In this document: piece after piece, positions 19,027 through 28,170 of the stretch
Numbering within the stretch: position 1 is the first letter of the stretch
How the letters are laid out: every line of letters begins with the position of its first letter
Source of the DNA: Comamonadaceae bacterium
GTDB taxonomy: Bacteria > Pseudomonadota > Gammaproteobacteria > Burkholderiales > Burkholderiaceae_C
Direction: 5' to 3'
Length of the DNA: 52,182 nt
Assembly (NCBI GenBank): GCA_947479935.1
Contig: CANKBG010000019.1
Coordinates: 1-52,182 of the forward strand
The notes under the pieces: generated by a model
The model's database searches: none
Told to the model about the DNA's origin: nothing
Seen by the model: only the letters and a program-made list of their open reading frames with translations
Made by a program: the position numbers and the translations under genes

Positions 19027-19707
19027 TCAGGGCTTGGTGCGGAAAGGTTCTTCAAAATCAATGAAGTCTTTTTCAGCCAAGGCGCCATCGATCCAAGCTT
19101 TCACACCCGGCATGGCGCACAAGCGTTCCATGTAGCCTTGAGTTTCTGCAGAGACAGGCAGCGCATACGTCTTGATGCGCATGACCACAGGTGAAAAGTA
19201 CGCATCGGGAATACTGAACTCGCCAAATAACATGGGGCCTTTGTGTTCTTTTAAAAGCGACGAAAGCAATGTGTCAATGCGTTTCAAATCGTTGCGCACG
19301 GCTTCTTTGTCGCGCAGGGCCAAAGCGCCAATTTCGGGCAAATAAGCGTCGATGTTCATGGGGCAGGCGGTGCGAATGCCCATGAACCCGCTGTGCATTT
19401 CAGCGCAGATGCTGCGAGCGTGTGCACGGTGAGCGGCAGCTGTGGGCCAGAGTTTTTTTTCAGGAAATTTTTCAGCCACGTATTCAGAGATAGCCAGAGT
19501 GTCCCAAACGGCCAAATCACCATCTACCAAAACAGGTACTTTGCCCACTGGGTTGATGTCTTTCAAGCCTTGCTTGAATTTGGATTGCGCATCAAAGCCA
19601 TCAAAGCGCAGCATGACTTCTTCGCAGGCAATGCCTGCTTGTTTCATCAAGACCCCAGGACGCATCGACCAAGAGGAATAGTTTTTGTTGGCGATGTAAA
19701 GTCTCAT
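19027..19707 (-). CDS. Glutathione S-transferase family protein
   Basis: A 226-residue soluble protein with an N-terminal thioredoxin-like GST domain (YIANKNYSSWSMRPG, then the cis-Pro region VGKVPVL and the DTLAISEYV glutathione-binding block) and an all-helical C-terminal domain. The YSSWS start is typical of a bacterial GST subgroup of unknown substrate. Its ATG overlaps the stop of the upstream epimerase-like gene (ATGA), so the two are coupled. Confidence 0.85.
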   Translation of the reverse strand: MRLYIANKNYSSWSMRPGVLMKQAGIACEEVMLRFDGFDAQSKFKQGLKDINPVGKVPVLVDGDLAVWDTLAISEYVAEKFPEKKLWPTAAAHRAHARSICAEMHSGFMGIRTACPMNIDAYLPEIGALALRDKEAVRNDLKRIDTLLSSLLKEHKGPMLFGEFSIPDAYFSPVVMRIKTYALPVSAETQGYMERLCAMPGVKAWIDGALAEKDFIDFEEPFRTKP

Positions 19708-20669
19708 GATCGTCCTTTGGTTCGGTAGCTGTCTAGTTGAGTGCAGGTACCTTTGTGACCTAAATAAGCTGGCGCAATGCTGCTGACTGCAGCGGCGTGA
19801 ATGCCCAAATCTTTCAATTCAAGTGCTTGACCAGAAGCCACGTTGTCCACTTGCATTGAATTTAAATTGTCACGACTCATGAGGGGTTGGCCGGGTGCAA
19901 GCTCCATCAGGAAGGCTTGCAACCACGCGGCAGCATGGGGAATGCCAAACACCCATCGACCTTTGCCATGCGCAATACCTGCCCATTGCCCCGATTTTTG
20001 AACCAGTTGTTGAAGCGTGAAAACTTCAGGACCACACAACTCGTAAGTATGCCCAGCAGTTTGTTGGTTCATGACGCAGTGCACCAGCGCTGCGGCCACA
20101 TCTTCCACCCACACCGCCTGAAAACGTGTGCGGGCGCCTGCCAAAGGCACAAGGGGTGTGATGCGTTGAAGTTGTGCAAACAAGTTTAAAAACTTGTCTT
20201 CTGCACCAAAGATCACGCTGGGCTGAAGCAGGGTGAGTTGCAGGTCAGCTTGTTTGAAGACTTCTTCGCCTCGCGACTTACTGCGTTGGTAAAGGGACGG
20301 GCCCGAGAGGCTAGCACCTAGGGCGCTGACGTGTATTAGGCGCAGCACACCAGTTTGCTGGCATGCCTTGGCAATGATCTGTGGCAATTGAACATGAGCG
20401 CGCTCGAAGGCTTCTTCGGTGCCGTGCAATATGGCAATCAAATTGATCACCACATCGTGATGCTGCATGCTGTCAGTTAAAAATTCAGCGTTGTAAACAT
20501 CACCTTCAAGCACCCGCACGCGCGGCAAATTTTGAATGGCAGCCGCTTGTGAAGCGCGGCGTGTGATGACCGAAATGTTGCAGCCCAAACGTGTGAGCTT
20601 TTCGCAAACGTGTCGGCCTACAAAGCCAGTGCCACCCAGAACAAGGACGCGTGGTTTGAAGGTGCTCAT
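19704..20669 (-). CDS. NAD(P)-binding, NDUFA9-like SDR-a protein
   Basis: A 321-residue extended/atypical SDR. The N-terminal VLVLGGTGFVGRHV binds NAD(P); a YQRSKSRGEE segment holds the Tyr-Lys pair. It resembles complex I NDUFA9-like epimerases common in Burkholderiales. ATG 20669 is chosen; the frame is open to 20873 but that part is not protein-like. Whether it is a redox enzyme, a nucleotide-sugar enzyme or a structural protein is not visible. Confidence 0.83.
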   Translation of the reverse strand: MSTFKPRVLVLGGTGFVGRHVCEKLTRLGCNISVITRRASQAAAIQNLPRVRVLEGDVYNAEFLTDSMQHHDVVINLIAILHGTEEAFERAHVQLPQIIAKACQQTGVLRLIHVSALGASLSGPSLYQRSKSRGEEVFKQADLQLTLLQPSVIFGAEDKFLNLFAQLQRITPLVPLAGARTRFQAVWVEDVAAALVHCVMNQQTAGHTYELCGPEVFTLQQLVQKSGQWAGIAHGKGRWVFGIPHAAAWLQAFLMELAPGQPLMSRDNLNSMQVDNVASGQALELKDLGIHAAAVSSIAPAYLGHKGTCTQLDSYRTKGRS

Positions 20670-20771
20670 TGAATGCCTAGAGTCTGTGCTGTGCTTAAAA
20701 ATATTTGCCGTGCTTCGGCATAACTTTGTGAAAATGCGGAATGAATGTCTGTCATGAAGGGTCCAAATGAA

Positions 20772-20791
20772 TGAAGCCCCGAAGGGCTTCA
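20772..20791 (-). terminator. Hairpin with UUCG loop after the M20 gene
   Basis: TGAAGCCC and GGGCTTCA form a perfect 8-bp stem. Read on the minus strand the loop is TTCG closed by C-G, a very stable tetraloop. It is 36 bases beyond the M20 stop. The following sequence is only moderately T-rich. Confidence 0.6.
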
Positions 20792-20826
20792 ATAGAAAGT
20801 TGTCTAAATTCGACTGAAGCAGAAGC

Positions 20827-22038
20827 TTACTTTGTTTGTGTGGGGTTGGCCAACCACTGCGTGGCCAATTCAACCCAATAAGTACCGCCTAAGGGAATGA
20901 GATCGTCATTGAAGTCGTAGCTGGGATTGTGCAACATGCAAGGGCCCGCGCCGTGTCCCATTTCGCGGTGTGAACCGTCGCCATTGGCAATAAAGCAGTA
21001 GGCACCAGGTTTGGCTTGCAACATGAACGAGAAATCTTCGGCGCCCATGGTGGGCTCTTGCACCATCACATTGTCCTTGCCCACAATGCCTTCCATCACT
21101 TTGCGTGCAAAGTCGGCTTCGGTGGCGCTGTTGATGGTAGGTGGATAGTTGCGGTTGAAATGAAATTCGGCCTTCGTATCAAATGCAGCACACAGGTTGT
21201 CTGTGATTTGCTTCATGCGCGACTCTATGAGGTCGAGCACTTCGATGGTGAAGGTGCGCACAGTGCCTTGAATGACGCAGAAATCGGGCACTACGTTGGT
21301 GGCTTCACCAGCATGAAGCATGGTGACAGAAATGACGCCGGCATCGACTGGTTTTTTGTTGCGAGAGATGATGGTTTGGAAAGCCATGACCAATTGGCAA
21401 GCAACTGGCACAGGGTCAATGCCGTTGTGCGGCAAAGCGGCGTGGCTGCCCTTGCCGTGAATGGTAATTTTGAACTCGTTGCTAGAAGCCATGACGGGGC
21501 CGGGGCTAACCGCAAAGGTGCCCACTTGAGCGCCAGGCCAGTTGTGCATGCCGAACACTGCTTGCATGGGGAATTTTTCAAACATGCCGTCTTTGATCAT
21601 TTCACGGGCACCGCCGCCGCCTTCTTCGGCGGGTTGGAAAATCAAATACACGGTGCCATCAAAGTCGCGGTGCTTTGAGAAATGTTTGGCAGCTGCCAAC
21701 AGCATGGCCGTGTGGCCGTCGTGGCCACAGGCGTGCATCTTGCCGGCGTGTTTGCTGGCATGCGCAAAGGTGTTGAACTCTTGCATAGGCAAGGCATCGA
21801 TGTCGGCTCTAAGGCCTACACCCCGTCCGCATTTGCCGCCATCACGGCCGTGCACAATGCCGATGACACCGGTGGTGCCCATGCCCCGATGAATGGGAAT
21901 GCCCCAGTCAGTGAGCTGCTTGGCCACCACGTCAGCTGTGCGCTCTTCTTTGAAGCACAGCTCGGGGTGGGCATGAATGTCTTTGCGAATGGCCGCAATG
22001 CTGGCCGCGTCTGTGAGGATGGAGTCGATGATTTTCAT
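20827..22038 (-). CDS. M20-family amidohydrolase (hippurate hydrolase-like)
   Basis: A 403-residue metal-dependent amidohydrolase that removes acyl groups from amino acids. The family pattern is complete: IHAHPELCF, the metal ligands in HACGHDGHTAML, PAEEGGGGA, a dimerisation domain with GKGSHAALPH, and MGAEDFSF. Closest in style to hippurate/N-acyl-amino-acid hydrolases; substrate unknown. It is divergent from the molybdopterin oxidoreductase with 104 bases between starts. Confidence 0.9.
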   Translation of the reverse strand: MKIIDSILTDAASIAAIRKDIHAHPELCFKEERTADVVAKQLTDWGIPIHRGMGTTGVIGIVHGRDGGKCGRGVGLRADIDALPMQEFNTFAHASKHAGKMHACGHDGHTAMLLAAAKHFSKHRDFDGTVYLIFQPAEEGGGGAREMIKDGMFEKFPMQAVFGMHNWPGAQVGTFAVSPGPVMASSNEFKITIHGKGSHAALPHNGIDPVPVACQLVMAFQTIISRNKKPVDAGVISVTMLHAGEATNVVPDFCVIQGTVRTFTIEVLDLIESRMKQITDNLCAAFDTKAEFHFNRNYPPTINSATEADFARKVMEGIVGKDNVMVQEPTMGAEDFSFMLQAKPGAYCFIANGDGSHREMGHGAGPCMLHNPSYDFNDDLIPLGGTYWVELATQWLANPTQTK

Positions 22039-22142
22039 AGTGATAGTCTAGCGAGAGTCGTGCCAATGCGCTACAACCCTTTTGAACATGGGGGACTTTT
22101 AAATTCAGGGTTATCCCGAAAATAGCCCTTTAGAATGAAGAC

Positions 22143-24203
22143 ATGACTCACCCTGTCCTTGAAAAAAATGCAGTGGTCCGCGGTTTGTGCCCTCACGACT
22201 GCCCCGATACCTGCGCCTTGCTCACCACGGTGGAAAATGGCCGCGCTTTGAAGGTGCAGGGAAACCCTGCCCACAAGCACACAGATGGGGTGCTTTGCAC
22301 CAAAGTGTCGCGGTACACCGAGCGAACTTACAGCGCCAAGCGTCTGCTGCAGCCTTTAAAGCGAAGCGGTCCCAAGGGCTCGGGCCAGTTTGTGCCTGTG
22401 TCGTGGGAAGAGGCCATTCAGGATATCGCGTCTAAGCTCAAAGCCATCGCATCGGAGAACCCAGAGTCGGTACTGCCCTACAGTTACGGCGGCACCATGG
22501 GCTGGGTTCAAAGCGAGTCGATGGCGTCGCGCTTTTTTCACAAACTAGGCGCTTCATTGTTAGACCGTACCATCTGCGCGTCTGCAGGGGGCGAGGGCTT
22601 GGTGTACACCTTGGGTGGCAAGTTTGGCATGCAAACGGAATTCTTTTCCGAATCCAAATTGATCGTCATTTGGGGCAGCAATTCGATCACCAGCAATATT
22701 CACTTTTGGCGCCGGGCCCAAGAGGCCAAACGAAATGGCGCCAAGATAATTTGCATTGACCCTCGAATGAGCGAAACGGCCGAAAAATGCCATGTGCATT
22801 TGGCCATTCAACCTGGCACCGATGCCGCACTGGCTTTGGCCGTGATGCGCGAATTGGTGGTGAACGATTGGCTCGATCACGACTACATTGAAAAATACAC
22901 CTTGGGTTGGAGCGCATTGCGCGAGCGTGCCATGACGTGGACTTTGCAGCGTGCTGCAGAAGTGTGCGGCATTGATGAAGCCTTGATTCGAGAATTGGCC
23001 AAAGATTGGGGCACCACACAAAAGGCCGCCATTCGATTGAATTACGGCATGCAAAGGGTTAAGGGTGGTGCCAATGCCGTTAGGGCTGTGGCTTGCTTGC
23101 CAGCGCTGACGGGGGCTTGGCGAGACCGTGCAGGCGGACTTTTGCTTAGCAGTTCAAGCAATTTCAAAGTGAACAAAGTTGATTTGCATCGGCCAGATTT
23201 ATTGGGTTCGCGCCGTCCGCGAACGCTGAACATGTCCACCTTAGGCAATGATTTGAACCAAATCGCCAGTGCCGAATGGGGCCCGCAAGTTAAAGCCTTG
23301 TTGGTCTACAACAGCAACCCAGTGGCCATTGCACCGCAGTCGGGAAAAGTGGTTCAAGGCTTTGCGCGCGAAGACTTGTTTACCGTGGTGATGGAACATT
23401 TTCAAACAGACACGGCAGACTATGCAGACTATGTGCTGCCAGCCACCACACAGTTAGAGCACTGGGACGTGCAAGGCAGTTATGGCCACACCGATGTGTT
23501 GCTAAACAAGCCAGCCATTGAACCGGTTGGACAAGCCAAATCTAACAGCGAAATTTTCAGATTGCTGGCCAAAGAGATGGGCTACACCGAGCCGTGCTTC
23601 TTGGAAGATGATGTGAGCTTGTGCCGCACGGCAGTGGGGTCTGAAGTCGACTTTGACGCGCTTTTGGCCAAAGGCTTTGTCTCCTTGAAAGTGCCTGAGG
23701 CACCTTTTGCAAATGGTGAATTTCCAACGCCCTCTGGCCGCTGTGAATTTGTGAGCGATCGCTTGGCAGCGCAAGGCTTGGACCCATTGCCAAATCACAT
23801 TCCCAATTACGAAGTGCCAGCGGCCGGCGATTTGTATCCATTGGCCATGATTTCGCCACCCGCTCGCAATTTTTTGAATTCATCCTTTGTCAATGTAGAG
23901 AGTTTGCGTGCGATTGAAAAAGAGCCTTTGGTAGAGATCAGTGCAGTAGATGCTTTGGCGCGTGGCATTGCCACGGGCGACACCGTCAAAGTTTTCAATG
24001 ACCGAGGTGAATACCATTGCAAAGCCGATGTGTCCTCTCGTGCCAGACCGGGTGTGGTCAATGGATTGGGCATTTGGTGGCGCAAGATGGGTTTGAATGG
24101 CACCAATGTGAACGAGGTGACCAGTCAGTTGTTAACCGATTTGGGCCGCGCCCCTGTGTTTTATGATTGCCAAGTAGAAGTGGCATTGCTAAAGAAAGCA
24201 TGA
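22143..24203 (+). CDS. Molybdopterin-dependent oxidoreductase with [4Fe-4S] domain
   Basis: A 686-residue member of the DMSO-reductase superfamily. The N-terminus binds a [4Fe-4S] cluster through C16, C20, C24 and a later cysteine (VLCTK); the Mo-bis-MGD regions include SAGGEGLVYTLG, IVIWGSNS, LVYNSNPVA and the C-terminal molydopterin_binding domain. No Tat signal is seen, so the enzyme is cytoplasmic, as in the assimilatory or formate-dehydrogenase-like group. No dedicated redox partner is adjacent. Substrate cannot be assigned. Confidence 0.9.
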   Translation: MTHPVLEKNAVVRGLCPHDCPDTCALLTTVENGRALKVQGNPAHKHTDGVLCTKVSRYTERTYSAKRLLQPLKRSGPKGSGQFVPVSWEEAIQDIASKLKAIASENPESVLPYSYGGTMGWVQSESMASRFFHKLGASLLDRTICASAGGEGLVYTLGGKFGMQTEFFSESKLIVIWGSNSITSNIHFWRRAQEAKRNGAKIICIDPRMSETAEKCHVHLAIQPGTDAALALAVMRELVVNDWLDHDYIEKYTLGWSALRERAMTWTLQRAAEVCGIDEALIRELAKDWGTTQKAAIRLNYGMQRVKGGANAVRAVACLPALTGAWRDRAGGLLLSSSSNFKVNKVDLHRPDLLGSRRPRTLNMSTLGNDLNQIASAEWGPQVKALLVYNSNPVAIAPQSGKVVQGFAREDLFTVVMEHFQTDTADYADYVLPATTQLEHWDVQGSYGHTDVLLNKPAIEPVGQAKSNSEIFRLLAKEMGYTEPCFLEDDVSLCRTAVGSEVDFDALLAKGFVSLKVPEAPFANGEFPTPSGRCEFVSDRLAAQGLDPLPNHIPNYEVPAAGDLYPLAMISPPARNFLNSSFVNVESLRAIEKEPLVEISAVDALARGIATGDTVKVFNDRGEYHCKADVSSRARPGVVNGLGIWWRKMGLNGTNVNEVTSQLLTDLGRAPVFYDCQVEVALLKKA

Positions 24204-24207
24204 AGGT

Positions 24208-24513
24208 ATGTCAGATATTTTGATTCAACGCGCTCACACTCTGGGTATGGAAAAAGCGCGTGCCATAGCAGCAAAGTGGCAACAAGAAGCTGAAGCCGAT
24301 TGGGGCATGGACTGCACATATGTACCCAACCAAATCAACGATCAAGGCGAAATTCAAGACCGCCTAAACTTTGAACGTGCAGGCGCTTCTGGATATTTAG
24401 AAGTGACAGCGTCACAGCTCACCATGAAACTAGAACTGGGCTTCTTGATGGCGTCGTTCAAAGACAAAATCGAAGAAAAAATCACCAGCAACCTAGATAA
24501 ATTGCTAGCCTAA
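24208..24513 (+). CDS. Polyhydroxyalkanoic acid system family protein
   Basis: A 101-residue protein matching the PHA_gran_rgn family: the N-terminal AHTLGMEKARAIAAKW, ERAGASGYLEV in the middle and the LGFLMASFKDKIEEKI helix. Members are often encoded with PHA granule genes, though their job is not defined. Here it is 4 bases after the molybdopterin enzyme, in what looks like one transcript. No PHA genes are seen in this window. It is followed immediately by palindrome 2. Confidence 0.75.
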   Translation: MSDILIQRAHTLGMEKARAIAAKWQQEAEADWGMDCTYVPNQINDQGEIQDRLNFERAGASGYLEVTASQLTMKLELGFLMASFKDKIEEKITSNLDKLLA

Positions 24514-24516
24514 AAT

Positions 24517-24725
24517 AATTGGGGTCAGAGCAACATTAATAATTGGGGTCAGAGCAACATTAATTTCCAATCAAAGGGGCTAAGGGCTAAGGGGGGCTGA
24601 ACGATTTCTGGTACCCCAGTATGAGGAAGCCCCCCTTAGCCCTTAGCCCCTTTGATTGACCAAATTAATGTTGCTCTGACCCCAATTATTATTTCTGTTA
24701 CCCCAGTTTGAGGAAGCCCCCTAAG
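24517..24725. repeat. Large palindrome 2 with duplicated left end and a loop remnant
   Basis: Outer arms 24541-24566 and 24662-24687 carry AATTGGGGTCAGAGC (perfect, 26 bases); inner arms 24569-24598 and 24628-24657 (30 bases, perfect) are specific to this copy. The loop 24599-24627 is the reverse complement of the loop of palindrome 5, identical in all 29 positions. The left end is tandemly duplicated (24 bases, 24517-24540 and 24541-24564). Beyond the right arm, 24691-24725 is a damaged second copy of the loop and right inner G/C run. It lies between convergent genes. Confidence 0.9.
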
Positions 24726-24747
24726 TATTTCTTCCAAGCTTGCCTCG

Positions 24748-26751
24748 TCACGGTAACTCAGTGTTTTCAGCGGGAGCTTGTGCGTTGCGAGGGCCCACAA
24801 TGCCAAGGCGGGCCTTGAGAGATTGTGGTTGGCCGGTGATGATGGCGGCGTAATTGGTGGTGTTGGACAACACTTTTTTCACGTAGTCTCGGGTCTCGTT
24901 GAAGGGGATGTTCTCGGCCCAAATGGCGGCCTCGAGCACAGGGCCTTTGCGCCAATTGCGGGATCGGCTAGGGCCTGCGTTGTAGGCTGCTGCGGCCAAG
25001 GGCATGGAGCCATCGAATTCATCTAGGACCAGTTTTAAATAACCGGTGCCAATGGCCACGTTGGTTTCGTGATCATTGAGTTGGTTGAGCTGGAAATTTG
25101 TCAGGCCAATTTTCTTGGCAGTCCACTTGGCTGTGGCTGGCATCACTTGCATCAAACCCGATGCGCCCACCACAGATTTGGCGTCCATGATGAAACGGCT
25201 TTCTTGCCGAATGAGGCCGTAAACATAAGCAGGGTCCAGTTGAATTTCTTTAGACCTGCGAATGACCGTGTCTTTGAGTGGCATGGGAAAACGTTGGTCA
25301 AAGTCGATGGCTGATTTGGTCCGATCGCTGGTATTGATGCAACGATCCCACACTTGTTGACTGCACGCAAAATCAGCGGCAGCCAACAGCTCACGTTCAC
25401 TCATGCCACCGGGGGTGTGCAAGTTCGTGTTGTAGTTCCACTCGCGATTGCCTTCAGAGCGAAGACCCAAGCTTAAGGCGACCAAGGCGCGTTGCAGGCC
25501 TGTGTTTTGTGCTGCGACTGATTTTTCTTGCGGTGTGAGCGCGCTTGGTTTGGCTGGCGCTGTAATGGCTTGGCCCAGTTCTTCCAAAGCGAGCTGCTCG
25601 TAAAAACCTTTGACGCTGGCAATACTTTGAAGGGCCGCTGTGGCTTCATTCCGCGCGGGGTCTGTACCGGCCGAAGAGGATGCAGAAGTTACGGCCAATT
25701 GTCCCCTGGCTTTCCAATAAATCCAGGTCGGATCTTGCTTGGCGCTGTCCATGGCATCGATGCTGGCTATCACCGCTTTCCAATCGCCATTTCTGAGTGC
25801 AGCGCGGGTTTTCCAACCGAGCAAGTCGTCATTCAAGTCTTGGTTGCGAGTCACTTTGTTGAAGTAGCTGTGCGCGTTGTCTTGCAATTTTTGTGCGGCT
25901 TGTTTGCCGATCACGGCCCAGGCCCAGTTGTGCTCTTCTTTGGTGAGCATCAGGCCCCATTTTTTTTCAATCAATTGAGCCGCTTTGTCGGGGTCAGTGT
26001 TGGCAATTCGAATAAGTGCTAATACTGAAAGCTCTTTGCGTTTTTTCGTAAATGACAGAATGCGTTTGTCCAAATACTTTTGTGGATCGGCATGAATCAA
26101 AATGGCTTGTTTGCCCAACTCGAGTGACTCAATGTTCAGTGCGGCTTGTGCCACGCGAGGACGGTTGTTGTCCATGGCCAATCGTGCTTTGCGCCATAAG
26201 TCGAGTGATTCGATTTTTTTGAGATCGTGCAATTTTTCTGCGGTGTAGGTGCAGCCGTCTTCGGTGTCCCTGAGGGCATACCAAAGACGTTTTAATTCCG
26301 CCGCTGTTTCTGGCTTTTGAAGGAAGGCGTCTGTCGCCAAGGCGTAGCATCTAACTTCCCGATCGTCATTCATTCGAAAGCGGGGGTATTCCTTTGAAAA
26401 GTTGGCCCAGTCCCTTTGCTTGCCCAATTGGAGCAACCAATCGTTGCGCAAGCGGTCTTCGGCATAGGTGCCAGCGTATTGCGTCAAAAACTGCTGAATT
26501 TCTGAGTCACTGGCTTGGTCTAACCTCACCCTAAGTTCCCAATAGGCGGCCCAAGGTTCTAAGGCATGGCCTTTGGCCTTGGGCAAGAGGCGGGAAAGCT
26601 GCCCTTTGTCGTTCTTTTTAAAGGCTTGGCTCATCTCCAAAATGACGTCATCCGCCTTGTTTGGGGCATTTGTTTGGCCCATTGCAGGGGTCATGAAGGA
26701 GAAAATGAGGACGGATGCCCCAAGCGATGTCAAAATCTGTGTCAATTGCAT
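24748..26751 (-). CDS. Soluble lytic murein transglycosylase
   Basis: A 667-residue periplasmic enzyme that cleaves peptidoglycan to 1,6-anhydro products. A hydrophobic N-terminus (no basic residue before the core, cleavage probably after AMG) is followed by a long alpha-superhelical U-domain and the C-terminal catalytic SLT domain: ALIRQESRF with the catalytic Glu, SGLMQVMPATA and AAAYNAGPSR. It provides the anhydro-sugars that AnmK recycles. It is divergent from the folate gene with only 9 bases between start codons. Confidence 0.92.
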   Translation of the reverse strand: MQLTQILTSLGASVLIFSFMTPAMGQTNAPNKADDVILEMSQAFKKNDKGQLSRLLPKAKGHALEPWAAYWELRVRLDQASDSEIQQFLTQYAGTYAEDRLRNDWLLQLGKQRDWANFSKEYPRFRMNDDREVRCYALATDAFLQKPETAAELKRLWYALRDTEDGCTYTAEKLHDLKKIESLDLWRKARLAMDNNRPRVAQAALNIESLELGKQAILIHADPQKYLDKRILSFTKKRKELSVLALIRIANTDPDKAAQLIEKKWGLMLTKEEHNWAWAVIGKQAAQKLQDNAHSYFNKVTRNQDLNDDLLGWKTRAALRNGDWKAVIASIDAMDSAKQDPTWIYWKARGQLAVTSASSSAGTDPARNEATAALQSIASVKGFYEQLALEELGQAITAPAKPSALTPQEKSVAAQNTGLQRALVALSLGLRSEGNREWNYNTNLHTPGGMSERELLAAADFACSQQVWDRCINTSDRTKSAIDFDQRFPMPLKDTVIRRSKEIQLDPAYVYGLIRQESRFIMDAKSVVGASGLMQVMPATAKWTAKKIGLTNFQLNQLNDHETNVAIGTGYLKLVLDEFDGSMPLAAAAYNAGPSRSRNWRKGPVLEAAIWAENIPFNETRDYVKKVLSNTTNYAAIITGQPQSLKARLGIVGPRNAQAPAENTELP

Positions 26752-26760
26752 GAGTGGATT

Positions 26761-27348
26761 ATGGACAAATCAGAAGCCAAAAAACGAATTCGCCAAGACT
26801 TGTTGAATGTGCGACTCAATATGCCCGATCGTCAGGAGCGGGTTGACGCGTTGCAGCGGGTCATGCGCATTTGGCTATTTGGGCGTCCTGAAATGGTCAT
26901 TGGTGCCTATTGGCCCATCAAAGGGGAGTTTGACCCTTTGCCCGCGCTTCACCGCTGGAAAGAGGATGGCGAGTTGACGGGTGAGTCGCAGTTGCGCCGC
27001 ATTGGCCTTCCTGTTGTGGACAAGGTGCATAAAACAATGACGTTTCATGCTTGGTACCCTGGCTGCCCCATGGAGGAGGATGCGTATGGTATTCCTAAGC
27101 CCAAAGATACCGAGGTGATTGTGCCCACCTTGTTGTTTGTGCCGTGCGTAGGGTATACCGCTGGTGGTTTTCGGCTTGGGTATGGCGGTGGTTTTTATGA
27201 CCGAACGCTGGCCACTTTGCAGCCGAAGCCCTTTACGGTGGGCCTTGGATTTACACAAGGGTATGTCGATGATTTTGAGCCAGAGCCCCACGACGTGCCG
27301 CTCAATGCCATCTTGAATGACAACGGCGTGGTGTGGCCTGTTGGCTAA
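26761..27348 (+). CDS. 5-formyltetrahydrofolate cyclo-ligase
   Basis: A 195-residue enzyme (YgfA/MTHFS) that converts 5-formyl-THF to 5,10-methenyl-THF with ATP. The signature GGFRLGYGGGFYDRTL is intact. The ATG at 26761 is preferred; the longer frame to 26566 runs across the slt start. In gammaproteobacteria this gene often follows 6S RNA, but no room for it exists here. The 58-base gap to the tetR gene is A-rich. Confidence 0.92.
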   Translation: MDKSEAKKRIRQDLLNVRLNMPDRQERVDALQRVMRIWLFGRPEMVIGAYWPIKGEFDPLPALHRWKEDGELTGESQLRRIGLPVVDKVHKTMTFHAWYPGCPMEEDAYGIPKPKDTEVIVPTLLFVPCVGYTAGGFRLGYGGGFYDRTLATLQPKPFTVGLGFTQGYVDDFEPEPHDVPLNAILNDNGVVWPVG

Positions 27349-27406
27349 GCTGCTCAGCCGTTCGTTACTTCAATCAAATAAAAATTAGATTCGCAGATTT
27401 CTCGAT

Positions 27407-28036
27407 ATGGCAAGACCTAAATCCGCCACCCACGATATCAAGCGCGATGCCATTTTGGACATTGCCGCGCAGTGCTTTGCCGACCGCAGTTATCCGGCCG
27501 CCAGCATGAATGAAATTGCCACAGCTTGTGGCACTTCCAAAGCGCGTTTGTATCACTACTACGACAGCAAAGAAGCCATTCTGTTTGATTTGATGGACCG
27601 TTATACGCAGCGTTTGTTGTCGCTCATTGCTTTGACCGAAGCGACTGCGCAAAGACGCAACTTAGACGATCGTGCAGCACTGCATGAACTCATTCGTGCT
27701 TTTTTGCAGGAATACGAAAGCTCTGCCACGCGCCATGTGGCGCTGTTGAATGACACGCAGTTTCTAAGTGATGCGCCTGATGACCATTTGGGCACGCCTG
27801 CTATTTCGCCGCAAGAACTTATTTTGAATCGTCAGCGCGATGTGGTGGCCGCGGTCACCCGCGCCTTGCGCCGAGCGTATCCAAATCGAATGAATGCCAC
27901 CAACCAAACAGCCATTACCATGATGTTGTTCGGTATGATCAACTGGACCTTCACCTGGCTTCGCCCCGGCGGCCCCATCTCGTATGTGGCCTTCGCTGAA
28001 GAAGTCATTGCCCTCTTAGAAAAGGGTTTGAATTAG
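27407..28036 (+). CDS. TetR/AcrR family transcriptional regulator
   Basis: A 209-residue repressor-type protein. The N-terminal HTH is seen as SMNEIATACGTSKARLYHYYDSKEAI; the C-terminal ligand domain is all-helical. It is encoded just before an MBL-fold gene on the same strand, separated by palindrome 3, so it may control that gene, though no operator is apparent. Confidence 0.9.
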   Translation: MARPKSATHDIKRDAILDIAAQCFADRSYPAASMNEIATACGTSKARLYHYYDSKEAILFDLMDRYTQRLLSLIALTEATAQRRNLDDRAALHELIRAFLQEYESSATRHVALLNDTQFLSDAPDDHLGTPAISPQELILNRQRDVVAAVTRALRRAYPNRMNATNQTAITMMLFGMINWTFTWLRPGGPISYVAFAEEVIALLEKGLN

Positions 28037-28048
28037 CCTGAAGGCGAG

Positions 28049-28150
28049 TTAATTAATTGGGGTCAGATCAACATTAATTTCGTCAATCACAGGGGCTAAG
28101 CTTAGCCCCTGTGATTGGAAATTAATGTTGATCTGACCCCAATTAATTAA
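28049..28150. repeat. Large palindrome 3 (loopless, GGGGTCAGA ends)
   Basis: Outer arms 28049-28080 and 28119-28150 (32 bases, perfect) include AATTGGGGTCAGATC; inner arms 28085-28100 and 28101-28116 (16 bases) meet without a loop at CTAAG/CTTAG. Bulges CGTC and GG separate inner from outer arms. This copy has no family-1 loop. It lies upstream of the MBL-fold gene, whose other side is marked by palindrome 4. The MBL gene begins 20 bases after it. Confidence 0.9.
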
Positions 28151-28170
28151 ATTACTTCACCGGAGAGAAT

